A stretch of DNA of 64,000 nt, from contig NZ_BBZJ01000028.1 in the NCBI RefSeq assembly GCF_001417775.1, forward strand, positions 186,001 through 250,000, in the 5' to 3' direction. This DNA is from Streptomyces sp. TP-A0356. GTDB lineage: Bacteria > Actinomycetota > Actinomycetes > Streptomycetales > Streptomycetaceae. A model generated the notes under the pieces. That model was not told where the DNA came from. It was given only the letters and a program-made list of their open reading frames with translations, and did not search any database. Positions 17,603 through 26,115 of this stretch are shown piece by piece (within the stretch, counting starts at the first letter, position 1; the number at the start of each line of letters is the position of its first letter). The position numbers were made by a program, and so were the translations under genes.

Positions 17603-18787
17603 ATGACGTCATTGATCAGAGATCCGCTGCTGTGGATCTTGCTAGTGGTAGTGCTCGCTGCGGTTGTCGCAGGGATGCGCGTCCGGAGGACCAACATGGC
17701 ACTCCGGAAACAGAACGACGACCTGCGTACCAGCCGGGACGGACTCCATGGGGAGTGCCAGCGGCTCCACATGGAATACGCGGCACTCCGTTCCCAGCAG
17801 GCCCACGCCCTGGAGGAGGTGCGGCGCGACGCGGAAGCGGAGACGAAGGACGTCCTGAAGTCCTGGATGCGGACGCTGCAGGTGCTCGCCGACGAGCAGC
17901 AGCGCTCGATCAGCGACCTGGCCCAGCTGAAGTACGGTGACGATCCGCAGATCCTCGCCGACCTGATGACGATCGACCACACCAACGGCCAGTTCGGCCG
18001 GCGGGCCCAGGGCATCGCGGCCCTGTGCGGCGGCTGGCTCGGCCGCCGCGAGACCACCGCGTCGGTGTACGACGTGGCACGGAGCGCCCAGGGCCGTATC
18101 AAGCACTTCGACCGGGTGCAGATCCACACCCAGGTCAATGTCTCCGTCACCAGTACGGCCGTCGAGCCCGTGGCGGTCGTCCTCGCGGAACTGCTGGACA
18201 ACGCCACCAACTACAGCGCGCCCGGCACCCCCGTGGAGATCAACATCCAGGCCGTGCCGACCGGAATCTGCCTCATCATCGACGACGCCGGTCTCGGCAT
18301 GAGCCAGGAGGAGAAGGACCGCGCCGCCGCACTGCTGAACCCGGAGACATCCGTCTCCATCACGAGCCTCGGCAACCCGCCCCGGGTCGGATTCGCCGTG
18401 GCGGGGGTGCTCGCCACCCGCTACGGCTTCAAGGTCTCCGTCGACTCCGTCTCGCCGTACGGCGGCGTACGCGCGGTCATCCTCCTGCCGGAGAGCCTCT
18501 TGACCAACGACGCCCCCGAACCGGCGGCCGACGCCGCGCTCTTCGCAGACACCGACCACCCGGCGACGAGACCACGCCCCGCGGCGACGCCGGTGCAGAT
18601 CGTCGGCACGACGCCCGGCGGCCTCCCCAAGCGCCGGCGCCGTCCGGCGGTCTCGGTCGTGCCGGAGCCGGCCGCGACGGAGCCGGAGCACGACGGCGAG
18701 GTGACGGCGTCGCGTATCGGAGCCTTCGCGCGCGGAACGCTCCTCGGGCGCAACACGACCACCACGGAAGGATCTCAAGACCAGTGA
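17603..18787 (+). CDS. cvnA: Conservon sensor kinase-like protein CvnA
   Basis: 394 residues. One N-terminal TM segment (about 8-27), a coiled-coil region (30-80), and a GHKL ATPase domain: ELLDNATNYSAPGTPVEI (N-box), IDDAGLGMSQEE (G1), GFAVAGVLATRYGF (G2). As in other CvnA proteins, the short extracellular part suggests sensing in or at the membrane. CvnA proteins form complexes with CvnB-D resembling eukaryotic G-protein modules. Pro/Ala-rich tail after about 300. First gene of a tightly coupled operon. Confidence 0.93.
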   Translation: MTSLIRDPLLWILLVVVLAAVVAGMRVRRTNMALRKQNDDLRTSRDGLHGECQRLHMEYAALRSQQAHALEEVRRDAEAETKDVLKSWMRTLQVLADEQQRSISDLAQLKYGDDPQILADLMTIDHTNGQFGRRAQGIAALCGGWLGRRETTASVYDVARSAQGRIKHFDRVQIHTQVNVSVTSTAVEPVAVVLAELLDNATNYSAPGTPVEINIQAVPTGICLIIDDAGLGMSQEEKDRAAALLNPETSVSITSLGNPPRVGFAVAGVLATRYGFKVSVDSVSPYGGVRAVILLPESLLTNDAPEPAADAALFADTDHPATRPRPAATPVQIVGTTPGGLPKRRRRPAVSVVPEPAATEPEHDGEVTASRIGAFARGTLLGRNTTTTEGSQDQ

Positions 18788-19185
18788 AGCCCGACCTGTC
18801 GTGGGTGCTGAACGACGTGCTGCAGGTGCGCGGCGCCCGCCATGCGATTCTCGTCTCGGCGGACGGACTGCTCCTGGAGCGCTCCAGCGGAATCCCTCAG
18901 GACGACGCCGAGACCAACGCGGCCGCGATGAGCTCGATGCAGTCCCTCAGCCGGGCCGTCGCCGGCTTCGTGGCGAGCGGCAAGGGAGTCTGGAAGCAGA
19001 CGCTCATGGAGTACGACGGCGGCTGGATCTTCCTGATCGCCGCGGGCAGCGGGGCCTATCTGGCGGTGTCGGCGGCACTGGACGTCGACATGGAGGTCAT
19101 GTCGATCCGCATGCAGCAACAGGTGAAGGCCCTGGGCAACGCGATGAGCACACCCCCGCGCCAGAGCGCTGGTGCCGACGTATGA
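18784..19185 (+). CDS. cvnB: Conservon roadblock/LC7 protein CvnB
   Basis: 133 residues from GTG 18784, whose last two bases start the stop codon of cvnA (GTGA). Roadblock/LC7 fold: LNDVLQVRGARHAILVSADG and a C-terminal sheet ending in AGADV. In related systems such proteins modulate the partner GTPase CvnD. An in-frame upstream start would fall inside cvnA in another frame and is not supported. Confidence 0.92.
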   Translation: MKPDLSWVLNDVLQVRGARHAILVSADGLLLERSSGIPQDDAETNAAAMSSMQSLSRAVAGFVASGKGVWKQTLMEYDGGWIFLIAAGSGAYLAVSAALDVDMEVMSIRMQQQVKALGNAMSTPPRQSAGADV

Positions 19186-19556
19186 CCGCGCACGGCGAGG
19201 AAGCTCCGGTCTCCAGCGAACTCGTCCGCTCCTACGTCATCACCGGCGGCCGGCGGCTGCCCTCGGCCGACGACCTGTCTCTGCACACCCTGGTCACCCT
19301 GGCCCCCGACCGGGAACTGCCGCTCGGGGCCAGTCCGGAGGTACGCCGTATCTGGGACCTGTGCGCCGGCGGCTACCTGGCCGTGGCCGAGGTCGCCGCC
19401 CACCTGGGGCTGCCGGTGGGTGTGGCCCGCCTCCTGCTGACCGACTTAGCAGAGCAGGGACACCTGCTGCGCCGCGCCGCCCCACCCCCCGCCCAGGCCG
19501 TCGACAGAGCCCTCATCGAAAAGGTGCTGCATGGACTCCAAACCCGTTTCGCCTGA
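19182..19556 (+). CDS. cvnC: Conservon DUF742 protein CvnC, contains a TTA codon
   Basis: 124 residues from ATG 19182 (ATGA overlap with cvnB). DUF742 features: RSYVITGGRRLPS, SLHTLVTLAP, and a winged-helix-like segment LAVAEVAAHLGLPVGVARLLL with LAEQGHLL, suggesting a DNA-binding or adaptor fold. Codon 89 (19446-19448) is TTA, the rare leucine codon read by the bldA tRNA, so translation should depend on development. It overlaps cvnD by 26 bases. Confidence 0.92.
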   Translation: MTAHGEEAPVSSELVRSYVITGGRRLPSADDLSLHTLVTLAPDRELPLGASPEVRRIWDLCAGGYLAVAEVAAHLGLPVGVARLLLTDLAEQGHLLRRAAPPPAQAVDRALIEKVLHGLQTRFA

Positions 19557-20121
19557 GACCCTCTACGTCTCGGGCGCGGTGACCACCACCGCAAAGATCC
19601 TCGTGGTGGGGCACTTCGCCGTGGGCAAGACGACGTTCATCGGCTCACTGTCGGAGATCACCCCGCTGCGCACCGAGGAGAAGATGACCCAGGCGTCCAC
19701 CCACGTGGACGACCTGCAAGGCGTACCGGACAAGGTGACGACCACCGTCGCGCTGGACTTCGGGCGGCTCACCCTCAGCGACGAGCTCGTGCTGTACCTC
19801 TTCGGCACGCCCGGCCAGCAGAGGTTCATGCAGCTGTGGGAGGACATGGCCCGTGGCGCGCTGGGCGCGCTGATCCTCGTCGACCCCGCACGCCTGGCCG
19901 ACTCGTTCCCGGTCATCGACCTCGTCGAGAAGTACGGCCTCGAGTACGCCATCGCCGTCAACTCCTTCGCGCCCGAGGGCGAGTTCGGGGAGACCGAGAT
20001 TCGCGAGGCGCTCGATCTCCTCCCCCACACGCCCGTCTCGTACTGCGACGCCCGCAGACGGGAGTCGTCGGCCAAGGCGCTGATCACCCTCGTCCAGCAT
20101 CTGCTCACCCGTACGGCCTGA
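19531..20121 (+). CDS. cvnD: Conservon small GTPase CvnD
   Basis: 196 residues. Ras-like GTP-binding protein: P-loop GHFAVGKTTF at about 27, switch-II FGTPGQQRF at about 91. The usual NKxD base-recognition motif is replaced by AVNSFA, which is normal for CvnD-type proteins. ATG 19531 lies inside the end of cvnC. Confidence 0.93.
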   Translation: MDSKPVSPETLYVSGAVTTTAKILVVGHFAVGKTTFIGSLSEITPLRTEEKMTQASTHVDDLQGVPDKVTTTVALDFGRLTLSDELVLYLFGTPGQQRFMQLWEDMARGALGALILVDPARLADSFPVIDLVEKYGLEYAIAVNSFAPEGEFGETEIREALDLLPHTPVSYCDARRRESSAKALITLVQHLLTRTA

Positions 20122-20180
20122 CCCCGGCCGCAGTCGCACCCCCGCCCCGACCGCGAGGCCGGGAAGACAAAGGAAGACCC

Positions 20181-21554
20181 ATGGAACTTCAGCAACCGGC
20201 CGCCACCCGGGGCGTCCCTGCGGGATGCCCCATGCACACCCAGGACTTCGCCGCCGACCCGCACGGCACGTACGACCGGCTGCGCGCCTTCGGGCCCGCG
20301 GGCCCCGTCGAACTCGCCCCCGGCGTCGACGCCACCCTGATCACCGACTACCAGGCCGCGCTGAAAGTGCTGCAGAACACCACGGACTTCAGCCGGGACC
20401 CCCGCCGGTGGAAGGCGCTCAACGAGGGCCGGATAGCCCTGGACAACCCGGTGCTGCCGATGATGGCGTACCGGCCCAACTGCCTGTTCACCGACGGCGC
20501 CGTCCACCTGCGGCTGCGCAAGGCGGTCACCGACAGCCTCGAACGGCTCAACATCGGCCGGATCCGCCGCGATGTGGAGCCCATCGCCGCCTTCCTGATC
20601 GACCAGTTCAGCGAACGCGGGCGTGCGGACCTCCTCAACGACTACGCGAAGCTCCTGCCGCTGCTGCTGTTCAACCGGCTCTTCGGCTGCCCGGCCGACA
20701 TCGGCGACCGGCTCACCGGCTCGATGTCCGCCATGTTCGACGGCAAGGACGCCCTGCGGGCCAACGCGGAACTCACCGCGTGTCTCATGGAGTTGATCAC
20801 AATCAAGCGCCGTGAGCCCGGCGAGGACGTCACCTCCTGGCTCATCCAGCACCCGGCCGGTCTGAACGACGAGGAACTCAAGGACCAGCTCGTCATGCTG
20901 ATGGGCGCCGGTGTCGAACCCGAGCGCAACCTCATCGGAAGCGCCCTGCTCCTGCTGCTGACGTCCCGCTCGACGGCCCGTGGCGCCGGCATGCTCACGG
21001 AGGAGGCCCTGGACCACGTCCTGTGGAACAACCCGCCCATCGCCAACTACGCCACCCACTACCCCCTGTACGACATCGATCTCGGTGGCGTCCACGTCGA
21101 CGCCAACACCCCCCTGGTCGTCAGCTTCGCCGCCGCCAACAGCGACCCCTCCCTCAAGGACGCCCGCCAGGCGCGCAGCAAGGGCGCCCATCTCGCCTGG
21201 GGCGCCGGCCCGCACGCCTGCCCCGCCAAGTCGCCGTCCCAGGTCATCGCCCTCACCGCGATCGAGGCGCTCCTCAACGCGCTGCCGGACCTCACCCTCG
21301 CGGTCCCGGAGGAGGAGCTGCAGTGGCGACCCGGCCCCTTCCACCGCGCCCTGGCGGCGCTGCCCGTGCGCTTCACCCCGACGCCCGGCACCCGGGTGGC
21401 CGCATTCCACGCCCCGGCCGCCCCCGCGCCCCAGTCAGCCAGGTCACAGACGGCCGAACCGCCCCGCGTGCCCGCCGCACCCGCGCCGCGCACCGAGGCC
21501 AAGCCGGCCAGGAAGGGGTTCTGGAGCAGCGTCATCGATCTGTTCCGCGTATGA
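20181..21554 (+). CDS. cvnE: CYP157-like cytochrome P450 (CvnE) lacking ExxR
   Basis: 457 residues; start ATG 20181 after AAAGGAAG. The haem loop is LAWGAGPHACPAK with Cys347. The K-helix reads ALDHVLWNNPPI (276-287), so both Glu and Arg of the normally invariant ExxR are missing. The I-helix GAGVEPERN (242-250) lacks the usual acid-Thr pair. The CYP157 family found in conservons is known for loss of ExxR. A Pro/Ala tail from about 410 ends FWSSVIDLFRV, possibly amphipathic. Catalytic activity is doubtful; a structural or signalling role is possible. Confidence 0.9.
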   Translation: MELQQPAATRGVPAGCPMHTQDFAADPHGTYDRLRAFGPAGPVELAPGVDATLITDYQAALKVLQNTTDFSRDPRRWKALNEGRIALDNPVLPMMAYRPNCLFTDGAVHLRLRKAVTDSLERLNIGRIRRDVEPIAAFLIDQFSERGRADLLNDYAKLLPLLLFNRLFGCPADIGDRLTGSMSAMFDGKDALRANAELTACLMELITIKRREPGEDVTSWLIQHPAGLNDEELKDQLVMLMGAGVEPERNLIGSALLLLLTSRSTARGAGMLTEEALDHVLWNNPPIANYATHYPLYDIDLGGVHVDANTPLVVSFAAANSDPSLKDARQARSKGAHLAWGAGPHACPAKSPSQVIALTAIEALLNALPDLTLAVPEEELQWRPGPFHRALAALPVRFTPTPGTRVAAFHAPAAPAPQSARSQTAEPPRVPAAPAPRTEAKPARKGFWSSVIDLFRV

Positions 21555-21656
21555 GGAACGGAATGTGACAGGGGCAACACACTCTGGCGCATGACCGCGG
21601 GTGGGGGACGGGTAGATCCCGCAAGTAACGGTAACGCCCAGCCAAAGGAGCTCCGC

Positions 21657-22919
21657 GTGACCGCTGTTGACGATTCCGGCGGCATATCCAGTGACCGCCG
21701 TGCCGTCATCTCAGTCCTCCGGCGCCTGCGTTCCCTCGAAGGACAGTCCAACCCTCACCCCCTCTGGGAAGAGCTGCGCTCCATGGGCGACGTCGTCCCC
21801 GCCCCCTGGGGCGGATACTTCGTCACCGGTTTCGAGGCATGCAGCCAGGTCCTGCGCGGCAGGAACTGGCTCGTGCCCGACATCGCCTGGCAGGAACGCC
21901 GGCTCGACCCCGAGCGCTGGCAGGCCCCCGCCACCCGGGAGATGAGCCACACCCTCGCCCGGCTCAACGCCCCGACCCACACCGCCCAACGGCGCAGCCT
22001 CGGCAACCTCTTCGACCGCCAGACCCTCGAAGAGCTGCAGCCCGGCATCGAGGACCATGTCACCCGGCTCCTCGACGCCCTGGACGAGCGGTTGCGCGCC
22101 CAGGGCGAGGCCGACTTCGTCGCCACCGTCAGCGAGCAACTGCCCATCCGGGCGATCGGGCAATGGCTCGGTATCGCCGAGGAGCACCACGCGCACATCC
22201 TGGACATCACCCACCGCCAGGTCCACGCCCAGGAGTTGCTGCCCACCAGAAGCGAACTCGCGATCTCCGCCGAGGCCACGGTCCAGCTGCGGACGTTCTT
22301 CACGGAACTCCTCCGGGAGCGCCGTGCCCGGCCCGGCGACGATGTCCTCTCCGGCTGGATCCGTCACTGGGACACCCGGCTGGACGACGAGAGGGAGGTC
22401 GCCGACCGGGTCCTGTACTACCTCGCGATGTTCATCACCATCGCCTCGCTGGAGACCACCGCGACCCTGCTCTCCGTCGCCGTCTGGCTCCTCCTGGAGG
22501 ATCCGGACCGGTGGAACTGGCTGCGCCGGCACCCCGAGCACGTCGACGACGCCATCGACGAGGCGCTGCGCTACGACCCGCCCATCCACCTCAACACCCG
22601 CGTCGCCGCCGACGACACCGTCCTGGCGGGCGTACCGATCGCCAAGGACGTGATGGTCCACGTCCTGTACGGCGCCGCCAACCACGACCCCCGCCGCAAC
22701 GAGAACCCCCACAGCTTCGACATCCTGCGCAACGGCACCCACCTCACGTTCGGCGGGGGCGCCCACTACTGCCTCGGCGCGGCCCTCGCGCGCCTGGAGG
22801 CCCGCACCCTGCTGACGCAGCTGCTGAAACGATTTCCGGCTCTCAAGCCCCTCGCCGCCCCCACCTACGCCCCCCGCATGGTCTTCCGGCGCGTGACCTC
22901 CCTGAAAGTGACGACATGA
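21657..22919 (+). CDS. cvnF: Cytochrome P450 (CvnF), canonical motifs
   Basis: 420 residues from GTG 21657, with AAGGAG six bases before it; an in-frame ATG at 21591 has no such site. Motifs: I-helix ITIASLETTATLL, K-helix EALRYDPP (ExxR intact), haem loop FGGGAHYCLGAALARLEAR. Probably the catalytic partner of the upstream CYP157-like protein; paired P450s of CYP157 and CYP154 type are known in conservons, and this may be the CYP154-like member, though the exact family is not settled here. Substrate unknown. Confidence 0.9.
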   Translation: MTAVDDSGGISSDRRAVISVLRRLRSLEGQSNPHPLWEELRSMGDVVPAPWGGYFVTGFEACSQVLRGRNWLVPDIAWQERRLDPERWQAPATREMSHTLARLNAPTHTAQRRSLGNLFDRQTLEELQPGIEDHVTRLLDALDERLRAQGEADFVATVSEQLPIRAIGQWLGIAEEHHAHILDITHRQVHAQELLPTRSELAISAEATVQLRTFFTELLRERRARPGDDVLSGWIRHWDTRLDDEREVADRVLYYLAMFITIASLETTATLLSVAVWLLLEDPDRWNWLRRHPEHVDDAIDEALRYDPPIHLNTRVAADDTVLAGVPIAKDVMVHVLYGAANHDPRRNENPHSFDILRNGTHLTFGGGAHYCLGAALARLEARTLLTQLLKRFPALKPLAAPTYAPRMVFRRVTSLKVTT

Positions 22920-23731
22920 CCGCCCTGCCTCTCCTGGCCACCGAAACCAGCCAGCCCCTCAAGGCACTGCGGATCGACCGGCAGGGCCCCATCCTGTTTA
23001 TCGAGCTGAACACCCCGGACCAGGGCAACGCCGTCACGGAGACACTCCTCGACGAACTCCTCGCCGTCCTCGACGCACGGGACCCAGACATCCGGGTGGT
23101 CGTGCTCTCCGGCGCCGGGGCGGACTTCTGCCTCGGGGGTGACCGCTCCGAGTTCGCCGAGCACCTGGCCGAGGACCCCACCGGCGCGGGCATCCGTGTC
23201 TCCGGGACCAAGGCCCGCCGCGTCTGCGAAGCCCTGACCGACAACCCGGCCGTCACCATCGCCCGGGTCCAGGGCCGGGCCATCGGCGCCGGACTGGCCC
23301 TCGCCCTCGCCTGCGATCTGCGGGTCGGGGCCGACACGGCGACATTCCGGCTGCCCGAACTCGCCCTCGGCCTTCCCACCGCGTGGGGTGGCCTGCTGCC
23401 CCGGCTCCTCGCCGAGGTCGGCGCGGCGCAGGTCCGGGAGCTCATCCTGACCAGCCGCGCCTTCTCCGCACGGGAGGCCCAGGACCTGTCCGTCCTGCAG
23501 AACGTCGTCCCCGAACAAGAGCTCGACGCGGCTGTCATGGCCTGGGCCAAACCGGTTCTGCGCCGCTCCCCCGCCGCCCTGCGCGTGACCAAGGCGCTGC
23601 TCAACGCCCACGCCGCGGCCACCCGCCTCGCCGACGCGACCGCCCTCGACTCCGAACTGATGGCCTCCGTGCTCGCCGCGGCCGAGTACGACAGAGCGCC
23701 GGAGAACCGGCGAACCGGCCATCTGGTCTGA
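22916..23731 (+). CDS. Enoyl-CoA hydratase/isomerase family protein
   Basis: 271 residues from ATG 22916 (ATGA overlap with the P450 stop). Crotonase fold: VVLSGAGADFCLGGDRSEF (first oxyanion-hole strand), QGRAIGAGLALALACDLRVG (second), FRLPELALGLPTAWGGLLPRL with Glu in the position of one catalytic acid. The coupling makes it the last gene of the conservon operon, an unusual neighbour, suggesting that an acyl-CoA or lipid-like substrate is linked to the P450 pair. Confidence 0.88.
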   Translation: MTALPLLATETSQPLKALRIDRQGPILFIELNTPDQGNAVTETLLDELLAVLDARDPDIRVVVLSGAGADFCLGGDRSEFAEHLAEDPTGAGIRVSGTKARRVCEALTDNPAVTIARVQGRAIGAGLALALACDLRVGADTATFRLPELALGLPTAWGGLLPRLLAEVGAAQVRELILTSRAFSAREAQDLSVLQNVVPEQELDAAVMAWAKPVLRRSPAALRVTKALLNAHAAATRLADATALDSELMASVLAAAEYDRAPENRRTGHLV

Positions 23732-23770
23732 CACCGTCCGCCCGCACCGCCCACCTCCGGATCAGGTGCA

Positions 23771-23801
23771 TGCCAGGAAGGTGCCCTCGTCCTGCCTGGC
23801 A
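23771..23801. terminator. Hairpin between conservon operon and Pth2-like gene
   Basis: TGCCAGGAAGG and CCTGCCTGGCA form an 11-bp stem with one mismatch and a nine-base loop. It could end the conservon transcript or be an operator, since its right arm abuts the putative -10 of the next gene. Confidence 0.5.
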
Positions 23802-23812
23802 GACTGGACGTC

Positions 23813-24562
23813 GTGAGCAGTGACCAGACCCCCGCCGCGTCCGCGGGGTCGCCGCACGGCGGCCAGGACAGCCCCTTCCGCTCCGAGCCCACCGCGCGCG
23901 ACGAGGCGCCGCAGTTCGTGCTGCCGCTCGTCGTGCGCATCGAACGGGCGGCCCCTCCGGCGCGCACGGACGCGCTGGAGACGGCGGCCCGCGCCGTGCT
24001 CCGGATCCTGGGCGACGAGCGTTCGGGGGGAGAGGGAGAGTGGGCTCGGGCGATGCGGGACTGGCAGGACGCCCGGATCCGCAAGGTGGTGCGGCGGGCG
24101 CGCGGCACGGAGTGGCGGCGGGCCGAGGCGCTGGCCGGCATCACCGTCATGGGCAAGTCGGCGGAGGTCCGCGTCTTCCCTCCCGTCCCGCTGGACGGCT
24201 GGCCCAAGGACCTGGCCCGGCTGCAGGTGTCGGGCACGGACCTCGACGACCCGGAACCGCCGGTCGAGGCCGATCCGGCGACCCCCGTACTGTGGCTGAA
24301 CCCGGACCTGGAGATGTCGGCGGGCAAGGCCATGGCCCAGGCGGGCCATGGCGCGCACCTGGCCTGGTGGGCCCTGCCGGACGAGGAGCGCGCCTCCTGG
24401 CGGGACGCGGGCTTCCCCCTCGCCGTCCGCACGGCGGCCGCGTCCCGCTGGAGCGAACTCACCACCTCCGGCCTCCCCCTGGTGAGGGACGCGGGCTTCA
24501 CGGAGATCGCCCCGGGCAGCTGCACGGTGGTGGCGGACCACCCGGCACTGCGGCGGCACTGA
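23813..24562 (+). CDS. Peptidyl-tRNA hydrolase (Pth2)-like protein
   Basis: 249 residues from GTG 23813. The C-terminal half (about 155-245) resembles the archaeal/eukaryal Pth2 fold: VLWLNPDLEMSAGKAMAQAGHGAHLAWW is split by the conserved GKxxAQxxHA pattern, and APGSCTVVADHP ends the domain. The N-terminal 150 residues are extra and unrecognised. Streptomyces also has standard Pth, so this may act on other substrates. CAGACT lies seven bases before the GTG, consistent with a leaderless transcript. Confidence 0.72.
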   Translation: MSSDQTPAASAGSPHGGQDSPFRSEPTARDEAPQFVLPLVVRIERAAPPARTDALETAARAVLRILGDERSGGEGEWARAMRDWQDARIRKVVRRARGTEWRRAEALAGITVMGKSAEVRVFPPVPLDGWPKDLARLQVSGTDLDDPEPPVEADPATPVLWLNPDLEMSAGKAMAQAGHGAHLAWWALPDEERASWRDAGFPLAVRTAAASRWSELTTSGLPLVRDAGFTEIAPGSCTVVADHPALRRH

Positions 24563-24589
24563 GAGCTCCGAACAATGGGCGCCCTGCTC

Positions 24590-24838
24590 GCGGCGTCTGG
24601 TGCCGCGGCGGCCGCCGTGCGGTCGCGCGGCGCGTCGACGGGCGGCTTGTCCTCGCCGACCGAGGAGCCCGGCTTCCGCAGGGGCCCCGCGTTCGCCCGC
24701 ACGTCCCCGGCGAGCACGGCCTTCCCGATGACGAAGAGGCTGCCGTCCTCCGGTTCGATGACGTCCGGACAGCCGTCGGCCCCGGTGGACGCCCGCTCGG
24801 GGGGTCCGTCCGACGCGGCGCATGTGACTCCGGCGTGA
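24590..24838 (-). pseudogene. Broken small gene of the CPDVIE type
   Basis: The minus-strand frame reads GCPDVIEPEDGSLFVIGKAV, then GSSVGEDKPPVDAPRD. I recognise this as a conserved small Streptomyces protein of about 65 residues and unknown function. In this frame a TAG lies a few codons upstream and no ATG, GTG or TTG precedes the conserved part, while the 3' end has no stop and reads on antisense through the Pth2-like gene. Start and stop both appear lost, so it is called a remnant; a sequencing error could instead explain the start. Confidence 0.4.
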
Positions 24839-24851
24839 CACGATCGGCGCT

Positions 24852-25145
24852 ATGGGCACCGAGACGGACTGGGTGTACCGGGTGGACGAGCCGCACGGCT
24901 CCCAAGGCTGGCACCCCTACGGCGACCACCCCGGACGGTGGCGCGGGACGATCACGAGCGACGACCCGGCCGAAAACGCCCAGTACGCCGCCGCCCTGGT
25001 CGTCTGCGACCTGATGACCGAGTGGGACCGGCGAGGCTCCCACGACGTCAAGCACGTCAGGGTGCTCGTCTGGGAGGGCCGGGAGGGCAGCGACGCGGAC
25101 GCCGTCTTCACGGTGGAGATCCAGCCCGAGATCCACGGTGAGTGA
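24852..25145 (+). CDS. Conserved hypothetical protein
   Basis: 97 residues (MGTETDWVYRVDEPHG...). Polar, acidic, no membrane segment, no family recognised. CACGAT lies seven bases before the ATG (possible leaderless start). Its 3' end overlaps the convergent GH16 gene by 38 bases. Confidence 0.65.
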   Translation: MGTETDWVYRVDEPHGSQGWHPYGDHPGRWRGTITSDDPAENAQYAAALVVCDLMTEWDRRGSHDVKHVRVLVWEGREGSDADAVFTVEIQPEIHGE

Positions 25146-26115
25146 GCGGCGGGTGTCCGATCCGCCGCTTGTGATCTTCGCCCCGGCCACGAGATCTGGG
25201 TCCCGTGTACGTGTAGGCGGTCACCCAGGTGATGTCCATCTGTGCCCAGGAGCCGGGCGCCGCGTAGGCCCCGTACAGGGCGCTCTCGTTCTGCAGGACC
25301 CAGCTCAGCGGGCGTGAGGCGACGCCGCGGGTGTCGCTCAGGTACAGATGACCGTCCAGGTAGTAGCGCGCGTGGCCGGGGGTCCACTCCAGGCTGACCG
25401 TGTGCCAGTCGGTGAAGGGCTTGCCGGTGTCGGCGTAGCCCTGGTCCCGGCCGTCGCAGGGGTGGTGGAAGACGTGGACGGTGTCGACCCAGTTCTGTTC
25501 GTACATGTCCATCTCGCAGCCGCCGCCGTACAGCAGCCAGGCGCTCTTGTAGCCGGGCGCGGCCTTCACGACCCGGACACGGGCGCTGTACTTCCCGTAC
25601 GCCTGCTGCATCACCTTGCGCGGCACCACGGCCGCCACATGGAGGTCGCCTCCCGACATCGGCCGGTACATACGGATGTGCATACGGCCGTCGCCGCCCG
25701 CGGCGGGCCCCACCCACACCGTGTCGTCGGCGCGGTGCTCGCCGCCGAGCACGCGGGTGTCGCCGTCGGAGTGGTTGCGTGGGTTGGCGGTGTCGTACCA
25801 GCCGCGCGGGTAGGCCCACCAGTCGGCGCGGTAGCGGCCGGTGAGGCCGCCGCAGTAGGCACTGCGGGTGTCGGCGTGGTGGTCGCAGTCGCTGAAGGAG
25901 CCCAGCGGCACCACGTCCCCGTCGAAGTCATCGGCGAAGACCTGGTGGAAGAGGCCGCAGTCGCCGCGCGGCATCACGGTGCCGCTGGTGTGGCAGGCGT
26001 CCTCGGACGGCGTCAGGGCGTCCGCCCGCGGTGGCGGGAAGGCCAGCACGAGGGCGAGGGCGGCGAGGACGAGGGCGATGACACCGCGTGGGCGGTGCCG
26101 GCGGTGTCGGCTCAT
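25108..26115 (-). CDS. Secreted glycoside hydrolase family 16-like enzyme
   Basis: 335 residues from ATG 26115, AGGAG six bases upstream. Signal peptide at 10-33 (VIALVLAALALVLAF) ending near ADA. The catalytic pattern ExDxxE is present as GGCEMDMYEQNW, followed by HVFHHPC and WHTVSLEWTPGHARYYLDG, as in GH16 beta-glucan-active enzymes. Several cysteines suggest disulphides. Exact substrate (laminarin, lichenan, other) cannot be read. The C-terminal 30 residues are basic and extend beyond the usual fold into the overlap with the convergent gene. Confidence 0.82.
   Translation of the reverse strand: MSRHRRHRPRGVIALVLAALALVLAFPPPRADALTPSEDACHTSGTVMPRGDCGLFHQVFADDFDGDVVPLGSFSDCDHHADTRSAYCGGLTGRYRADWWAYPRGWYDTANPRNHSDGDTRVLGGEHRADDTVWVGPAAGGDGRMHIRMYRPMSGGDLHVAAVVPRKVMQQAYGKYSARVRVVKAAPGYKSAWLLYGGGCEMDMYEQNWVDTVHVFHHPCDGRDQGYADTGKPFTDWHTVSLEWTPGHARYYLDGHLYLSDTRGVASRPLSWVLQNESALYGAYAAPGSWAQMDITWVTAYTYTGPRSRGRGEDHKRRIGHPPLTHRGSRAGSPP

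Noticed and set aside
19563..21410. 615-residue minus-strand open frame across the conservon
   Set aside because: No recognisable domain, reversed codon bias, and it lies opposite well-identified GTPase and P450 genes.
24575..24838. 87-residue plus-strand frame after the Pth2-like gene
   Set aside because: Low-complexity Ala/Ser sequence; the minus strand carries the conserved CPDVIE-type remnant instead.
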